A stretch of DNA of 64,000 bases, taken from positions 19,521,360 to 19,585,359 of the forward strand of contig CM059562.1 in NCBI GenBank assembly GCA_030386875.1. The letters run 5' to 3'. The position numbers and the translations under genes were made by a program. The notes under the pieces were generated by a model that searched no databases, was not told the DNA's origin, and was given only the letters and a program-made list of their open reading frames with translations. Source of the stretch: Morinoia aosen. Its lineage: Eukaryota > Arthropoda > Malacostraca > Amphipoda > Talitridae. Shown in pieces: positions 48,291 to 59,780 of this stretch (positions are counted from its first letter, which is position 1; each line of letters opens with the position of its first letter).

Positions 48291-50757
48291 TGATACATTT
48301 GGGATAAGTTGTCATCAGTCTCAAAATAAACAAATTACTTTGGTATTGTTAAATAATTTGTTTAATTTGTTGATTCATTTTGAATAATTCTTGAACGAGT
48401 AATTATTTTAGTAAGCGTTTCGAATACATCAACACTGTCGTACTTTCAGAGCAATCATTTATTAGAGTATGTTCAATACCGTCATTAATAGTTCACGATT
48501 ATTGTCTCTCTTTTCATTTTCACATTATTCGCTCTGTCTTTTCTTGACCTATATAGAAAATTCAAACTTGTTAGAGCTCTATTGACTCGTGAAAATTCTA
48601 TCATGAACAATTTCGTGAAACTAGCTAGACCAATGAAAAAATTCTCATTTTTTTCAATTTTAGTAGCCGAACTTAACTAGGTTAATATTGTAGAAATCAG
48701 GATTCACTTCTTCCCAAATTTTAATTCTTCAGGTGAGGTCACCAAATAAATGCATTTGTTTTGAAGATTGTATTTCCGCTCGTGTCTGTCGTGCGAACAT
48801 GCCCTTCGGTGCGTCCGGTGCGCATAGAGCTTCGATAGAGCCTCGTTAGATTAGGATAAGTTACAATTGGTTGGGTTAAAGGATTTTCGTGCTTCATCGA
48901 ACATTATCAAGCCCCAAATTTTCCGAAGGGATTGGTTCTCTAACTAATAATGAAACATTCATTCTCCCATTTCAAAAGTTCAGACGACACAGTGCGCATC
49001 AAAGAGTCATGGAGAAGTTCTTCCTAATTTATGAAAGATTTTCCCGATGTCATTAGCACTATGCTTACGTCTACGACATGAACGCCATAGGTAATTTTGA
49101 ACCTGCTGCATTTCTTATGGAATATTTCTTTTTTATGCGTGCTCGGATACGAAATTTGTAATGACTGATACTAACTTATTTACTTGAGACGCAGCTACGT
49201 TCACCCTAGCTTATTAAACAGGCGCATCGGAAAATGAATTTTAACTCCCAGTAGATTTCGAGTTCTTCGCATTGAAATCACCCGAGCAGTTGATTTCCAT
49301 CTCAGTTTTGCACTGGTGCAAAACGCTATCAGCCAACATTTACTTTTTGAATGAAATTTTAGAGATGTTTCATTGCATACATCACTTTTTGATCCTAAAA
49401 TTCCCACAATGTTGGTAGCAGTACCTATTAATATTCAACCATTCCAGAGTATTCCTTTTAATTACTAAAACATTCCTTTTAAATTTAGGCTAAAGGATAG
49501 CTAAAAAGTACTAACCGAGCTATTCCGCCTCTTTCAAACCTAAATTATAGTAGTTACTGATTCATATTAAAAAAGATAACTAATAGTGAATCTATTTTTA
49601 GAAAGTAGCCTGTAAACATCTAGCGTACTTTCATTCAAATGAATGTAGTTAACTTAGTCACAAAACTAGAAACTATTTGACCAATTCAAAATGACTTGAC
49701 ATAGACATCGTAGTGAGAATGACATTGTATCCTTGATGCAGAAAGTACTGACAGTTCTGCGTTGAAACTGATAACTCGTTCAAGTAAACCCTGTTGGATA
49801 CTTTTCGCAGTAAGGCCAGAAGTCAACGCTTCTGAAGCTCGAACGCAAAAATTTCCCTCTATTGCAAGCCACTAAGCCAAAAATTTTGGTACTCTAATGA
49901 GATAACTTGGATGGATGATGTAATTCACTGAAATGGTTTTGAATAAAGTTTAACGTTTCTGACTCACTCTCGTAAAAATTGCGTGTTTAATTGTCTACAG
50001 AGATGTGGGTTCACTTTGTGCACTATATTTTTTCCCCTTCACTTCAAAGACTTCTAACTTTAACCAGCTCCTGCAGTTATGCACTGTCAATCATGCGCGA
50101 AGAAACCTACCGCACGACTAAGAAATAAACTGGATGGTCCAATTTCACTTTCTGAGCCGTAAATCTGTATTTCTTTCCACGTGCAGGTATAATCCACACA
50201 GAGTAATTGTTAGCATCTAGGAGTCTAAGTGATCAGTAGTAAAATATATCACCTGTAATTGTTTATTTATCGGGGTATCTCGGAGATTCATGGGTTCCAC
50301 GAGGCACGAGAAAAAGCTGCTCCACAGAGCTCTCAAGAGAGAAATGGCCCTCAATATGAACTTAATTGCCCCTTTCGTTAGCTGCAAACCAGCTTTTAAG
50401 AAACAGTTATTCGTACTTTTTCTCTCACTCTCATCTCATTAGACAGCGGGCAAAAAGTGGCCAGGCCTCGATACCCTCGCGCAGGGAGCCAAGAATCAAT
50501 TCACACTCGCTGCGTGTGTTGATCCGTTCTGTCTAGCAGCGTTCGATATAATCGAATCAATTAGTGCTGTACACGTTCAAATTTTGGCACGTCAGTGTCT
50601 GTTCAAGAAAGTGTAAAAAGTGGGACCTTTCATACACAGTTGAGTGTGTATTCAATCGAGCGAGGTGCTTGGCTCCTAAGATTAAGTTAGTGTTAACAAT
50701 GCAATGAAAAGGACAAGTTTAATGACTGAGACCGTCGATCCCAGTGACCTTCTTCTG
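48291..50757. other. No gene seen; possible promoter-like patch at right
   Basis: AT-rich except 48776-48850 and 50450-50690, which are richer in GC and CpG. The latter includes an arthropod initiator-like gtcagtg at about 50592 and purine-rich gaaagtgtaaaaagtg after it, but no linked coding exon. Confidence 0.4.
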
Positions 50758-52229
50758 TTAAGGGAACCATTTCCAAATAAACTGAAACTTTTTATCTATT
50801 GGATGTACGTCTATGAAAATTTGCAGACTACTAGATCTCCACATTTGTAACAACTTTTCTTCTATAAAAATTTTTCATAAGGCCATAGAAAAAAAAAAAA
50901 AAAAAAAAGTGAAATTATATATATACATTTATTAATATGAATCACTTCAAAATTTACAAAGGTAGAGCAATGCGGTTTGTTGCATTCGAAAGGCAAACGT
51001 TGGCTCTACCAACATTACAATATGGAATTTTTGGATGATTTCAAACGAAATTTTTATGAATTTTTCATTGTAAGGGTCAGAGCAAAAGTTATAATTTTAG
51101 GGTAAAAAAATCTACGGAAATCTTTACAGAAAAAATTTTGGAAATTCATATTGTAATGTTGGTAGAGCACATATGTCACTTTCAAATGCAACAAACCGCA
51201 TTGCTCTACCTTTGTAAACTTAGGACTGATTCTAGAAACCGTCTTGCTAAGTTACTTTTTTTATAAAACCTATTTTCAAGAAAAAAAATGCTTCTCCTCC
51301 TACAGTTTTTGAGCTACAGTGATGATTTTGGTATCATTGGATGCAGAAATACAAGGGCTTTACAATGTATTGAGTAGTTTTTCTCAATTCATTCTTGTTT
51401 CAAAGTTATGATGTCATAAATTTGAATTTTCTTGAGAATATTTTGATTTTTCGTTGTTTTTAATTTTTTAAAATTTTATATTGGAAATTTGAGGAAAAGC
51501 ATTCCATTTTTTGGCATGTCCACGTTATTCTGCATCCAATGATACCAAAATCATTACTGTAGCTCAAAAACTGTAGGAGGAGCAGCATTTAGAAAACCCC
51601 CCCCAAAAATGTCGTTTTCTATGATTTCCCATTTTCTTTTCAAGAAAATCGCATTTTGTCATAAATGATAAATGATTCTAAATTGCATTTCCTATCAGTA
51701 CACCAAATTTCATTGCTCTAAGTTCAAAACAAAAAAAAAATTCGGATAGGGATGAGGAATATGAATGATGAAATATATTAAATAAATAAAATGAAAAAAA
51801 TTAAAAATTTTGGATTTTTTTTTTTTTTTTTTTTTGTCCACGTTATTCTGCATTCAATGATACTAAAATCATTACTGTAGCTCAAAAACTGTAGGAGGAG
51901 CAGCATTTAGAAAACCCCCCCAAAAATGTCGTTTTCTATGATTCCCCATTTTCTTTTCAAGAAAATCGCATTTTGTCATAAATGATAAACGATTCTAAAT
52001 TGCATTTCCCATTAGTATACCAAATTTCATTACTCTAGGTTCAAAAATGGAAAAAACGTCCGTAAGGGGAATGCTCTCCCCCCCCCCGGAGGGGACGTTA
52101 GCTCTGGGATACGTTCCTGATATTTTTTACAGACAATCGGGGACAAATCTCAAACTCATTAGAGCAATAAAAAAAAAATCGGGAGAACAGACCTTTGGAC
52201 TGCAGATGCCCCGGAAATGGTTCCCTTAA
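50758..52229. mobile_element. TTAA-flanked foldback element B
   Basis: The ends TTAA-GGGAACCATTTCC (50758-50774) and the exact reverse complement (52213-52229) bound 1464 bp. Inside are an inverted pair around ggtagagcaatgcggtttg (50960-51040 and 51140-51215). A second inverted pair around ctcctcctacagtttttgag lies at 51283-51345 and 51521-51600. A direct duplicate of the latter, extended to about 210 bp, follows at 51836-52045. An A20 tract (50889-50908) and a T20 tract (51816-51835) face each other. A C10/G-rich hairpin lies near the right end at 52077-52095. No transposase is encoded. Confidence 0.82.
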
Positions 52230-52405
52230 CTGGAGATGATTTGCACCACGAAACACCCGCACTCGCAGTTGCAGCTCAATTGCGCAAATGTATGCAGTAA
52301 CAGGGAAGGAAATTATTTTAGTTTTGATGGAATTGTAACTAGTCAATTTCAATCAGTGCTACATTATCATTATGTACAAAAGAATTTAACCCATTTATGC
52401 CCAGT

Positions 52406-52679
52406 GCAGAATTTCAGTTGTTTGTTTTACTTGTTACAAATACCTGCAGAATTTCAGTTGTTTGTTTTACTTTTACAAATACCTACAGAATTTCAGTTGA
52501 TTGTTTTACTTGTTACAAATACCTGCAGAATTTCAGTTGTTTGTTTTACTTGTTACAAATACCTGCAGAATTTCAGTTGTTTGTTTTACTGGTTACAAAT
52601 ACCTACAGAATTTCAATTGTTTGTTTTACTTTTACAAATACCTGCAGAATTTCAGTTCTTTGTTTTACTTGTTACAAAT
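52406..52679. repeat. 40-bp tandem repeat, seven units
   Basis: Units start (g/a)cagaatttcagttgtttg and end gttacaaatacct. Five are 40 bp; the units at 52446 and 52605 are 39 bp. The pattern of 39-bp units and of gcag/acag starts recurs four units apart, suggesting a block duplication. All three plus-strand frames stay open through it, which explains the open frame at 52236-52736. Confidence 0.93.
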
Positions 52680-55600
52680 TTTACCAACAATAATATTCAT
52701 AACAATAGTTATAATATAATAGGTGTTATAAATTAAAGTATATATTTATCACACCATAATATAACAAGTTCAATGTAATTATACCTAATTATAATGAGAC
52801 CAAGGATTATTTCTAATTATAATCAAATTTCAAGGCCTATCTCCTCATTCTTAGAAACAAAAGTTTAATCGCTGGAAAAGCGTTCCACAATGATTTGCAG
52901 ATTCGGTGTCCCAAAAATGAAATTCGTAAAACGAAAAATAAATTCAAATGTAAAACCCAAACTTTAAACTTAACATCTTTTTATGATTCTGCAGCCGTGT
53001 TTTTCCACCCTAACACAACTCACACGTGATACAGAAGCGAATCGAGATATGCACATGAGTCTCGCTAGGCTGAGTTGCCACAGCTGGCCGCAGCCCAGTG
53101 AGCTTGGGGTGTAAAAAACGTCACTGCCGAAGCACCTGTGCTGAGGCTGGGCTACCTCTGTACGCAGGGCCCAGATTATCAAACAACTCATGCAGTCGAT
53201 GCCGACCAGCTGGTAGTGAAAGTTTTCTGTAGATTTGGCTGCTTCGCGTACCGTATTCCTGGCTAAAGGCCTCAAATTTATTACGAAAAAATACATTATT
53301 TTTCACGGAGACGAACAGCTCGAAACGTAGCAGAGTCTACAGGAGAACTTCCGCTAGCAGCTGTGCTGCTAAGACGATGTAAAATATAAGTAAATCTCAG
53401 AGCTATTGTGTCACATGGAAGATTCCGACCATCAAATGATGGTAGTAATACCGAAGGTTCTCCCGAAATTAACCGCTTAGCATAGCCAAGCTAAGCACTG
53501 GCCTGACTTCCAGTGTTCTACTAGTGAATAGATTAATGAGGGTTTCATGAAAAGCAGGCTGTGCTCGAAACTTGAAGTTTCAGGTGGCGCAGCGCATACA
53601 AATAAGAGCAGGTGCTGGTCAGCTTGCGCCACAGAGAGGCAGAAATATAACGTGTGCGCTGTGTAGCTCAATTTGTTCGCTATGAATAAATTAGGCATGA
53701 ACTCAATGCAGATTTGCAATTAGCCATCTATATCTTATGATTTCTCGCTTCACTGACGTGCACAGTCTCTACTTTATGATCTAACGGTAGTGATGACGGG
53801 GCCGACTGAATATGCAATTACTGTTGCGCACTAAAATACAGGTGCGATGATCATCCCTTCACTTGGGAAGTAACGTACAATTATCTTCTTTTTTGAGGTA
53901 AGTATTTTTTTGTGTAAACTAATCTCAGTAAGATACAGATGCAAGCAACGTCACTTAAACCTAAGAAGTATTGCACGTTTAACTATATACAGTATAAATA
54001 AGTAATATATTTGATATAAATATATTATATACAAATATATACAGTTGCGAAAAACGTCACTTAGCCTAAGAAGTAACACACTTTCAGATATACATATTTC
54101 AAGAAGGTAATTATTCATTTAACCGAAACTTTACTTAGATAGAAGGGCATGTTAACTTATGATTCAAATAGCAATCTCATATTAGATGTCAGTCCATCAT
54201 TCTATCAACACACATTTTGCTACAAAAATTTGATAGCTACAAATTCGACTGCATAAAAAATTGAAATGAAGTTTGAAGAGGAGAAACAGCTCTGCTGCCT
54301 AGACTTTCTGAACCATGGCAGTTTTCCCGCGACATTAAGCGATGTTCACTCGTGCAGTGTGATTTGAAGCGTGAAAGAAATTTGGGGGGAGTAATACAAA
54401 ACTTTCATTGCCCTAATATTCTGATTTAAATGAACTTCCTGCACTGATCAAGAACGGAATCGCGCCCACTTATTTCGCTCAGAACGTAATGCTAACTGTG
54501 AGCTCCGTTCAAATGTTGAGAGGCTTAGTGCATACCAATAGATACAGCAACTGTATCTTTTATATAAAGCCTCAGAAACAATACAGAGCTATCGTTTGTA
54601 AGATAAAAATCTCAGAAGTCAATGCTAATAAAGCCATAGCTTTTTTTAGGTAAACCATAATAGTTCAAAAAAATATCTCGAAATCGACAAGTTTGTAAAA
54701 GAACACATATGTGCGAATTTTTGAAAGGAGAACGTTTTGATATTACTTGGTTTATTATTTCCACAAAAAGAGTATTGAAACTATTTTCATCCGTACGCTA
54801 GATAAGGTTATTTTACCAATTCTAAAGACTGTACTTAGTAAATCTAAGAGCACACTTTTATTCCCGTAATGCCGTTCAGAAAGGATGAACTTATCGTTAA
54901 ATTTGCTCTTCGCATTCCAGGAAAATAAGTCCTTTAAAAATCAGAGAAAAACGAAGGAACTGCAGCTCCAACTGACCGCGAAGGCGCCCAAGAAGACATA
55001 AAATCGAGCACAGGGAGATTACGGGACTGATACGGCATGCAAAACACGTGCTTCTGTGAAATTATGCACAGAAATTATGCAGACTCGTTCAAATTCCTTT
55101 AAATACCATTGTTTTCTCTGCGATGTGCGCTGGCTGCTCCCCTGCGTCCCCTTGGGAACTGGGGAACTCTTTGCATGATCAGTAGACTAATATGAAGTAG
55201 CAGTTTAAATAAAAATAAAGTCACAAGTCACAAGCGAAGTTCGTCGTCGTGCGCACAGTCGTTCATTAGTAAACGTCGTTCTTGTCTTATTAATCAAAAA
55301 CAAACTAAAATTTTTGGGTGATTTGTGTGCACATGAGTGTTTTAATGATTTACGAAAAAATATAGAAAGTATTACAGCATAAGTGAACATACAACATGAA
55401 CTAGGTGAACCGTAAGATAAATTCGACAGCTGAAACGATCTTACGTTCCTCAGTCAAATTAATTTAGATTTGCTTGTTTTTAAGAACATGTGTACTAAAT
55501 GGAACTTTGGCTCAGTTCTAAAGCCCTTCTTCTAAAAAAATGCTGGCAGTTTATGATTCGAGTATTAGTTATGTTTCAATACGCGGCAGAATGAACAGCG

Positions 55601-56617
55601 AGAATTTTATCTCTCATATTGTACAGGGAAGTCTCCTTTAAATATTCTTCAAAAACCGCTACAATTTAAAGCTTTAAAGCTTTTTAAATGAGGAAATTCA
55701 TTCATCAATGCTTTTTGAGCGAGTAAATTCATACAGTAGTAGTAGTTAAACGAGGAAATTTATGCAGCAATGTGACAATTGGTTACGGACAATCGGGCCG
55801 CAACTTAAGACTAAACGTGCCTGGTTACATTTGGGCCTGTCGCTACCGGGGCCATGCATGCAATCAAGACGAGTCCTACTAAAATGGAACGCTGCGCTAA
55901 ACAATGGAGGAGTAAATCAGAAACTAAAATAATTGATGGCTGATTAAGCCCCAAAACGACTTCATTTATAAACGTTATCACAAATTATTTGACTTCTTGA
56001 CGAAAAAACATACGCTCATAGGCAATTTCCTCCGATTGAGTCCAGAGAGAGTGGAAATAAAATGCAGTAAAAGACAATCAAATACGAACACCGATATTCT
56101 ATTCACATTACAGCTGAAAGAAAAGCTTTGGCAGATGGCACTCAAAAGTTCCAGAGTAATAGTACTACTGTAGATAATTATATTAAGTTAGGATTTTGCG
56201 TAGTTCTGTAAACCCCTTTAGAGAAAGGATCTATAAGCCTCAAATACATATGTTTGAGCGAGTAACAAATTTCTGAGTGAAAGCTAGCAGCAAGTTGTGT
56301 TTGTATTGTTTTTTATAACGAAATATAGAAAGAGTAATGAGAAAAAATGGAAGTTAACATATACACAAGAATATCATGGTTCCCAGTAATTCATAACCAT
56401 TCCTGGAGTTATCATATCCTCATTGTATATTGTCAACTAATAAATTGTACGGACAATATGTCAAGATTCCTTTACCGATATTGCATTCTTTGTCGCACTT
56501 GAAGGAACGAAGTAATGTTTGTACCCAAATGAATTATTTTCTCTCGTACATTACTTAGTACAAGCACCGTTGATATATTTCTTCGTTTCTTGTGTTCTAT
56601 ATAGGGACACGCTCGCG
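52680..56617. other. No gene supported
   Basis: A remnant of the foldback module (ggcctatctcctcattct) lies at about 52836-52880. The region 52970-53306 is GC-rich with two overlapping unrecognised minus-strand frames (108 and 61 codons). The direct repeat at 53935-54100 is listed separately. The rest is AT-rich. Confidence 0.45.
53935..54100. repeat. Two-copy direct repeat flanking AT-rich DNA
   Basis: aacgtcactta, then aacctaagaagta, at about 53946-53976 recurs as aacgtcactta, gcctaagaagta at about 54052-54080. The space between is almost pure atat/tata sequence. Confidence 0.7.
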
Positions 56618-58100
56618 TTGTTTACTCATTAGTTGAGTTGTTTACTCATTAGTTGAGTTGTTTACTCATTAGTTGAGTTGTTTACTCATTAGTTGAGTTG
56701 TTTACTTATTAGTTGAGTTGTTTACTTATTAGTTGAGTTGTTTACTTATTAGTAAAGTTGTTTACTTATTAGTTGAGTTTTTTACTTATTAGTTGAGTTA
56801 TTTACTCATTAGTTGAGTTGTTTACTCATTAGTTCAGTTGTTTACTCATTATTTGAGTTGTTTACTCATTAGTTGAGTTGTTTACTTATTAGTTGAGTTG
56901 TTTACTTATTAGTAAAGTTGTTTACTTATTAGTTGAGTTGTTTACTTATTAGTTGAGTTGTTTACTTATTAGTTGAATTGTTTACTTATTAGTTGAGTTT
57001 TTTACTTATTAGTTGAGTTATTTACTCATTAGTTGAGTTTTTTACTCATTAGTTCAGTTGTTTACTCATTATTTGAGTTGTTTACTCATTAGTTGAGTTG
57101 TTTACTTATTAGTTGAGTTGTTTACTTATTAGTAAAGTTGTTTACTTATTAGTTGAGTTGTTTACTTATTAGTTGAGTTGTTTACTTATTAGTTGAATTG
57201 TTTACTTATTAGTTGAGTTTTTTACTTATTAGTTGAGTTATTTACTCATTAGTTGAGTTGTTTACTCATTAGTTCAGTTGTTTACTCATTATTTGAGTTG
57301 TTTACTCATTAGTTGAGTTGTTTACTTATTAGTTGAGTTGTTTACTTATTAGTTGAGTTGTTTGCTTATTAGTTGAGTTGTTTACTTATTAGTTGAGTTG
57401 TTTACTTATTAGTTGAATTGTTTACTTATTAGTTGAGTTGTTTACTCATTAGTTGAGTTGTTTACTCATTAGTTGAGTTGTTTACTCATTAGTTGAGTTG
57501 TTTACTCATTAGCTGAGTTGTTTACTCATTAGTTGAGTTGTTTACTCCTTAGTTAAGTTGTTCACTCATTAGTTGAGTTGTTTACTTATTAGTTGAGTTG
57601 TTTACTTATTAGTTGAGTTGTTTACTTATTAGTTGAATTGTTTACTTATTAGTTGAGTTTTTTACTTATTAGTTGAGTTATTTACTCATTAATTGAGTTG
57701 TTTACTCATTAGTTCAGTTGTTTACTCATTATTTGAGTTGTTTACTCATTAGTTGAGTTGTTTACTTATTAGTTGAGTTGTTTACTTATTAGTTGAGTTG
57801 TTTGCTTATTAGTTGAGTTGTTTACTTATTAGTTGAGTTGTTTACTTATTAGTTGAGTTGTTTACTTATTAGTTGAATTGTTTACTTATTAGTTGAGTTG
57901 TTTACTCATTAGTTGAGTTGTTTACTCATTAGTTGAGTTGTTTACTCATTAGTTGAGTTGTTTACTCATTAGCTGAGTTGTTTACTCATTAGTTGAGTTG
58001 TTTACTCCTTAGTTAAGTTGTTCACTCATTAGTTGAGTTGTTTACTCATTAGTTAAGTTGTTCACTCATTAGTTAAGCTGCTTACTCATTAGTTAAGTTG
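56618..58100. repeat. 20-bp satellite, 74 units with higher-order repeats
   Basis: The unit tttactcattagttgagttg repeats 74 times from 56621 with no indel. Variants (tttacttatt, agtaaag, agttcag, atttgag, ttgaattg, gagttt, gagtta, agctgag, cctt-agttaag) recur in fixed order. An 11-unit block (220 bp) from 56821 repeats at 57041 and, modified, at 57261. A block of 22 units (440 bp) from 57261 repeats at 57701 with one extra unit inserted. The right edge decays at about 58060-58100. Confidence 0.97.
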
Positions 58101-59079
58101 ACTCTAGACTCTAAGCAATGTTTTCTTTAGAATGAGCGCTTTTTATGACGGTTGCCGATGAGCTCATTACAGTCATCAAACGGATCAGCTTCTTTGGTTC
58201 TCATACATATTTCAGCATGCAAGAACATTTGAAATAATATTTTAGAGGTGAATAAATAGCATCAATTCTTAAAAATTTGAAACTTATCGTTAATTGGTTT
58301 TCGTCAATTCATTCTAATCAGTATACATGCAATTTTTTACTTGTATAACGAAATACTGGGTACATACTGTACTTCCTCAAAGAATGTGGTCGAAAGTCTA
58401 CAGCTTGCTTGCTCTTTTATCATTTTTCCTTCATGCTCAAAATATTATCTTGTAGTCGCTTTGGCACAAAGAGTTCTTTTTAGTGGATTTTTTTGCTGAG
58501 AATTTGCCTAAATTTGGAATAATCAAAGTCAATTTAATTTTTGATTTATCTTATCGTTTCTTTAGTTTTTCAACTGGTTATAAAAAATTATCTTAATACT
58601 AAATCTACATTCAATTCACTGTTCATAAAAAATAACGTTAGAAGAACTGCAGTCTACGATCTTTGCAGTTCAAACAGAGTTTAAATGTAATATTTTAAAG
58701 CAGGGGATGTTACCGACGCAATCAATGAACACTTTCTTAGTCTTTAGCAGCGTCGAGACGTGATCGGATCGGACCATCAGTCAAGAGCCTAGCAAGTCAT
58801 TTAGTCAATCAAATGAGATAAACTCTGTCGAATACCCATGGGTGAGATGACTGCTTGTGCAGGGCTTATATATTCCAAGTACTCTGCAAATCTGGCGCTA
58901 AAATATCGTAACATACGACATCAGAGATTTTTTTCGATATGCACATCGCATTCCACAGTAAGATGAGTATAAGTTTTGTTAGAATTTCCCTTTTGGAATA
59001 AAAAAATAATTTTTATTAAGGAAATTACAGGCGTAGGATACCTTGACAATGGAAAAAGAAAATTATCCAATGAAGCCTC
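58101..59079. other. No gene seen
   Basis: AT-rich, non-coding, no repeat recognised. Confidence 0.5.
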
Positions 59080-59780
59080 AATTAATATTTGATAACATCC
59101 TTGAGACCTGTTGAGAAGACTTCATAAGCGACAGGGAGCTTACTCTGTTGGATGGAAGCTCATCGACACAATACAACCTTCAATAGATTGATCAAATGAT
59201 ACATTAGGAGATTTGCAGACCATGCCCTTTGAAAGAAACCTCATCAGAAAATCAAGCGGGAATGTGTCTGGACTCAGCGAAGGCCATTCATTTTTCCTGA
59301 TAAAAGCCCAGAATGCGTCTCTGCATTCAACTTGTAATCATTTCGGAGGCGTGTGATGTGGACGGAGTCATATTGATAGGTCCATCATCTTTCATCAAAA
59401 TACAAAAATGCCGCGGAAACAGTAATACTTCATTAGGAGTCGGAAATGTAATCCTGGCTGCTTTTCCTCATCCCCAAAGGAACGAAAGCGAGAGACTTTC
59501 CATCAGCCTTCGCAGCCCGGACCATCACAGATATCGATGTAATGCAGCTTAACGTCGATTAACTTTTCTTCCATACACTGACCCATCCACGGCCCAAACT
59601 CTTTTATTCTGATAGTTGAGACTTTGAAGCACAACGAATCATCACTGAAGACCAAATAGGGCAGCATGCCTTTTTCCACTAGATTGAGGATGTGTCGGCT
59701 CCTGTTGAGTCTCAAGCTTTCATGAATGGTTGTAAGCTCTTACTTTTCTGGATTTTGAAGGGGAAAGTTTCGACATTCGT
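59080..59780 (-). pseudogene. Second mariner-like transposase fossil
   Basis: On the minus strand, HILNLVEKGMLPYLVFSDDS (about 59690-59630) matches the segment around the first catalytic Asp (usually FSDEK or FTDEK). LNYQNKRVWAVDGS follows in another frame. EWPSLSPDTFPLDF (about 59289-59248) corresponds to the WPxxSPDLNPLDF motif. The part between, with the second Asp, is too decayed to read with confidence. Frameshifts and stops are many. Its wording differs from the 47.5-kb fossil, so it is probably another lineage or an older copy. Confidence 0.75.

Noticed and set aside
52236..52736. 166-codon plus-strand protein
   Set aside because: It is carried by the 40-bp tandem repeat, and all plus frames are open there.
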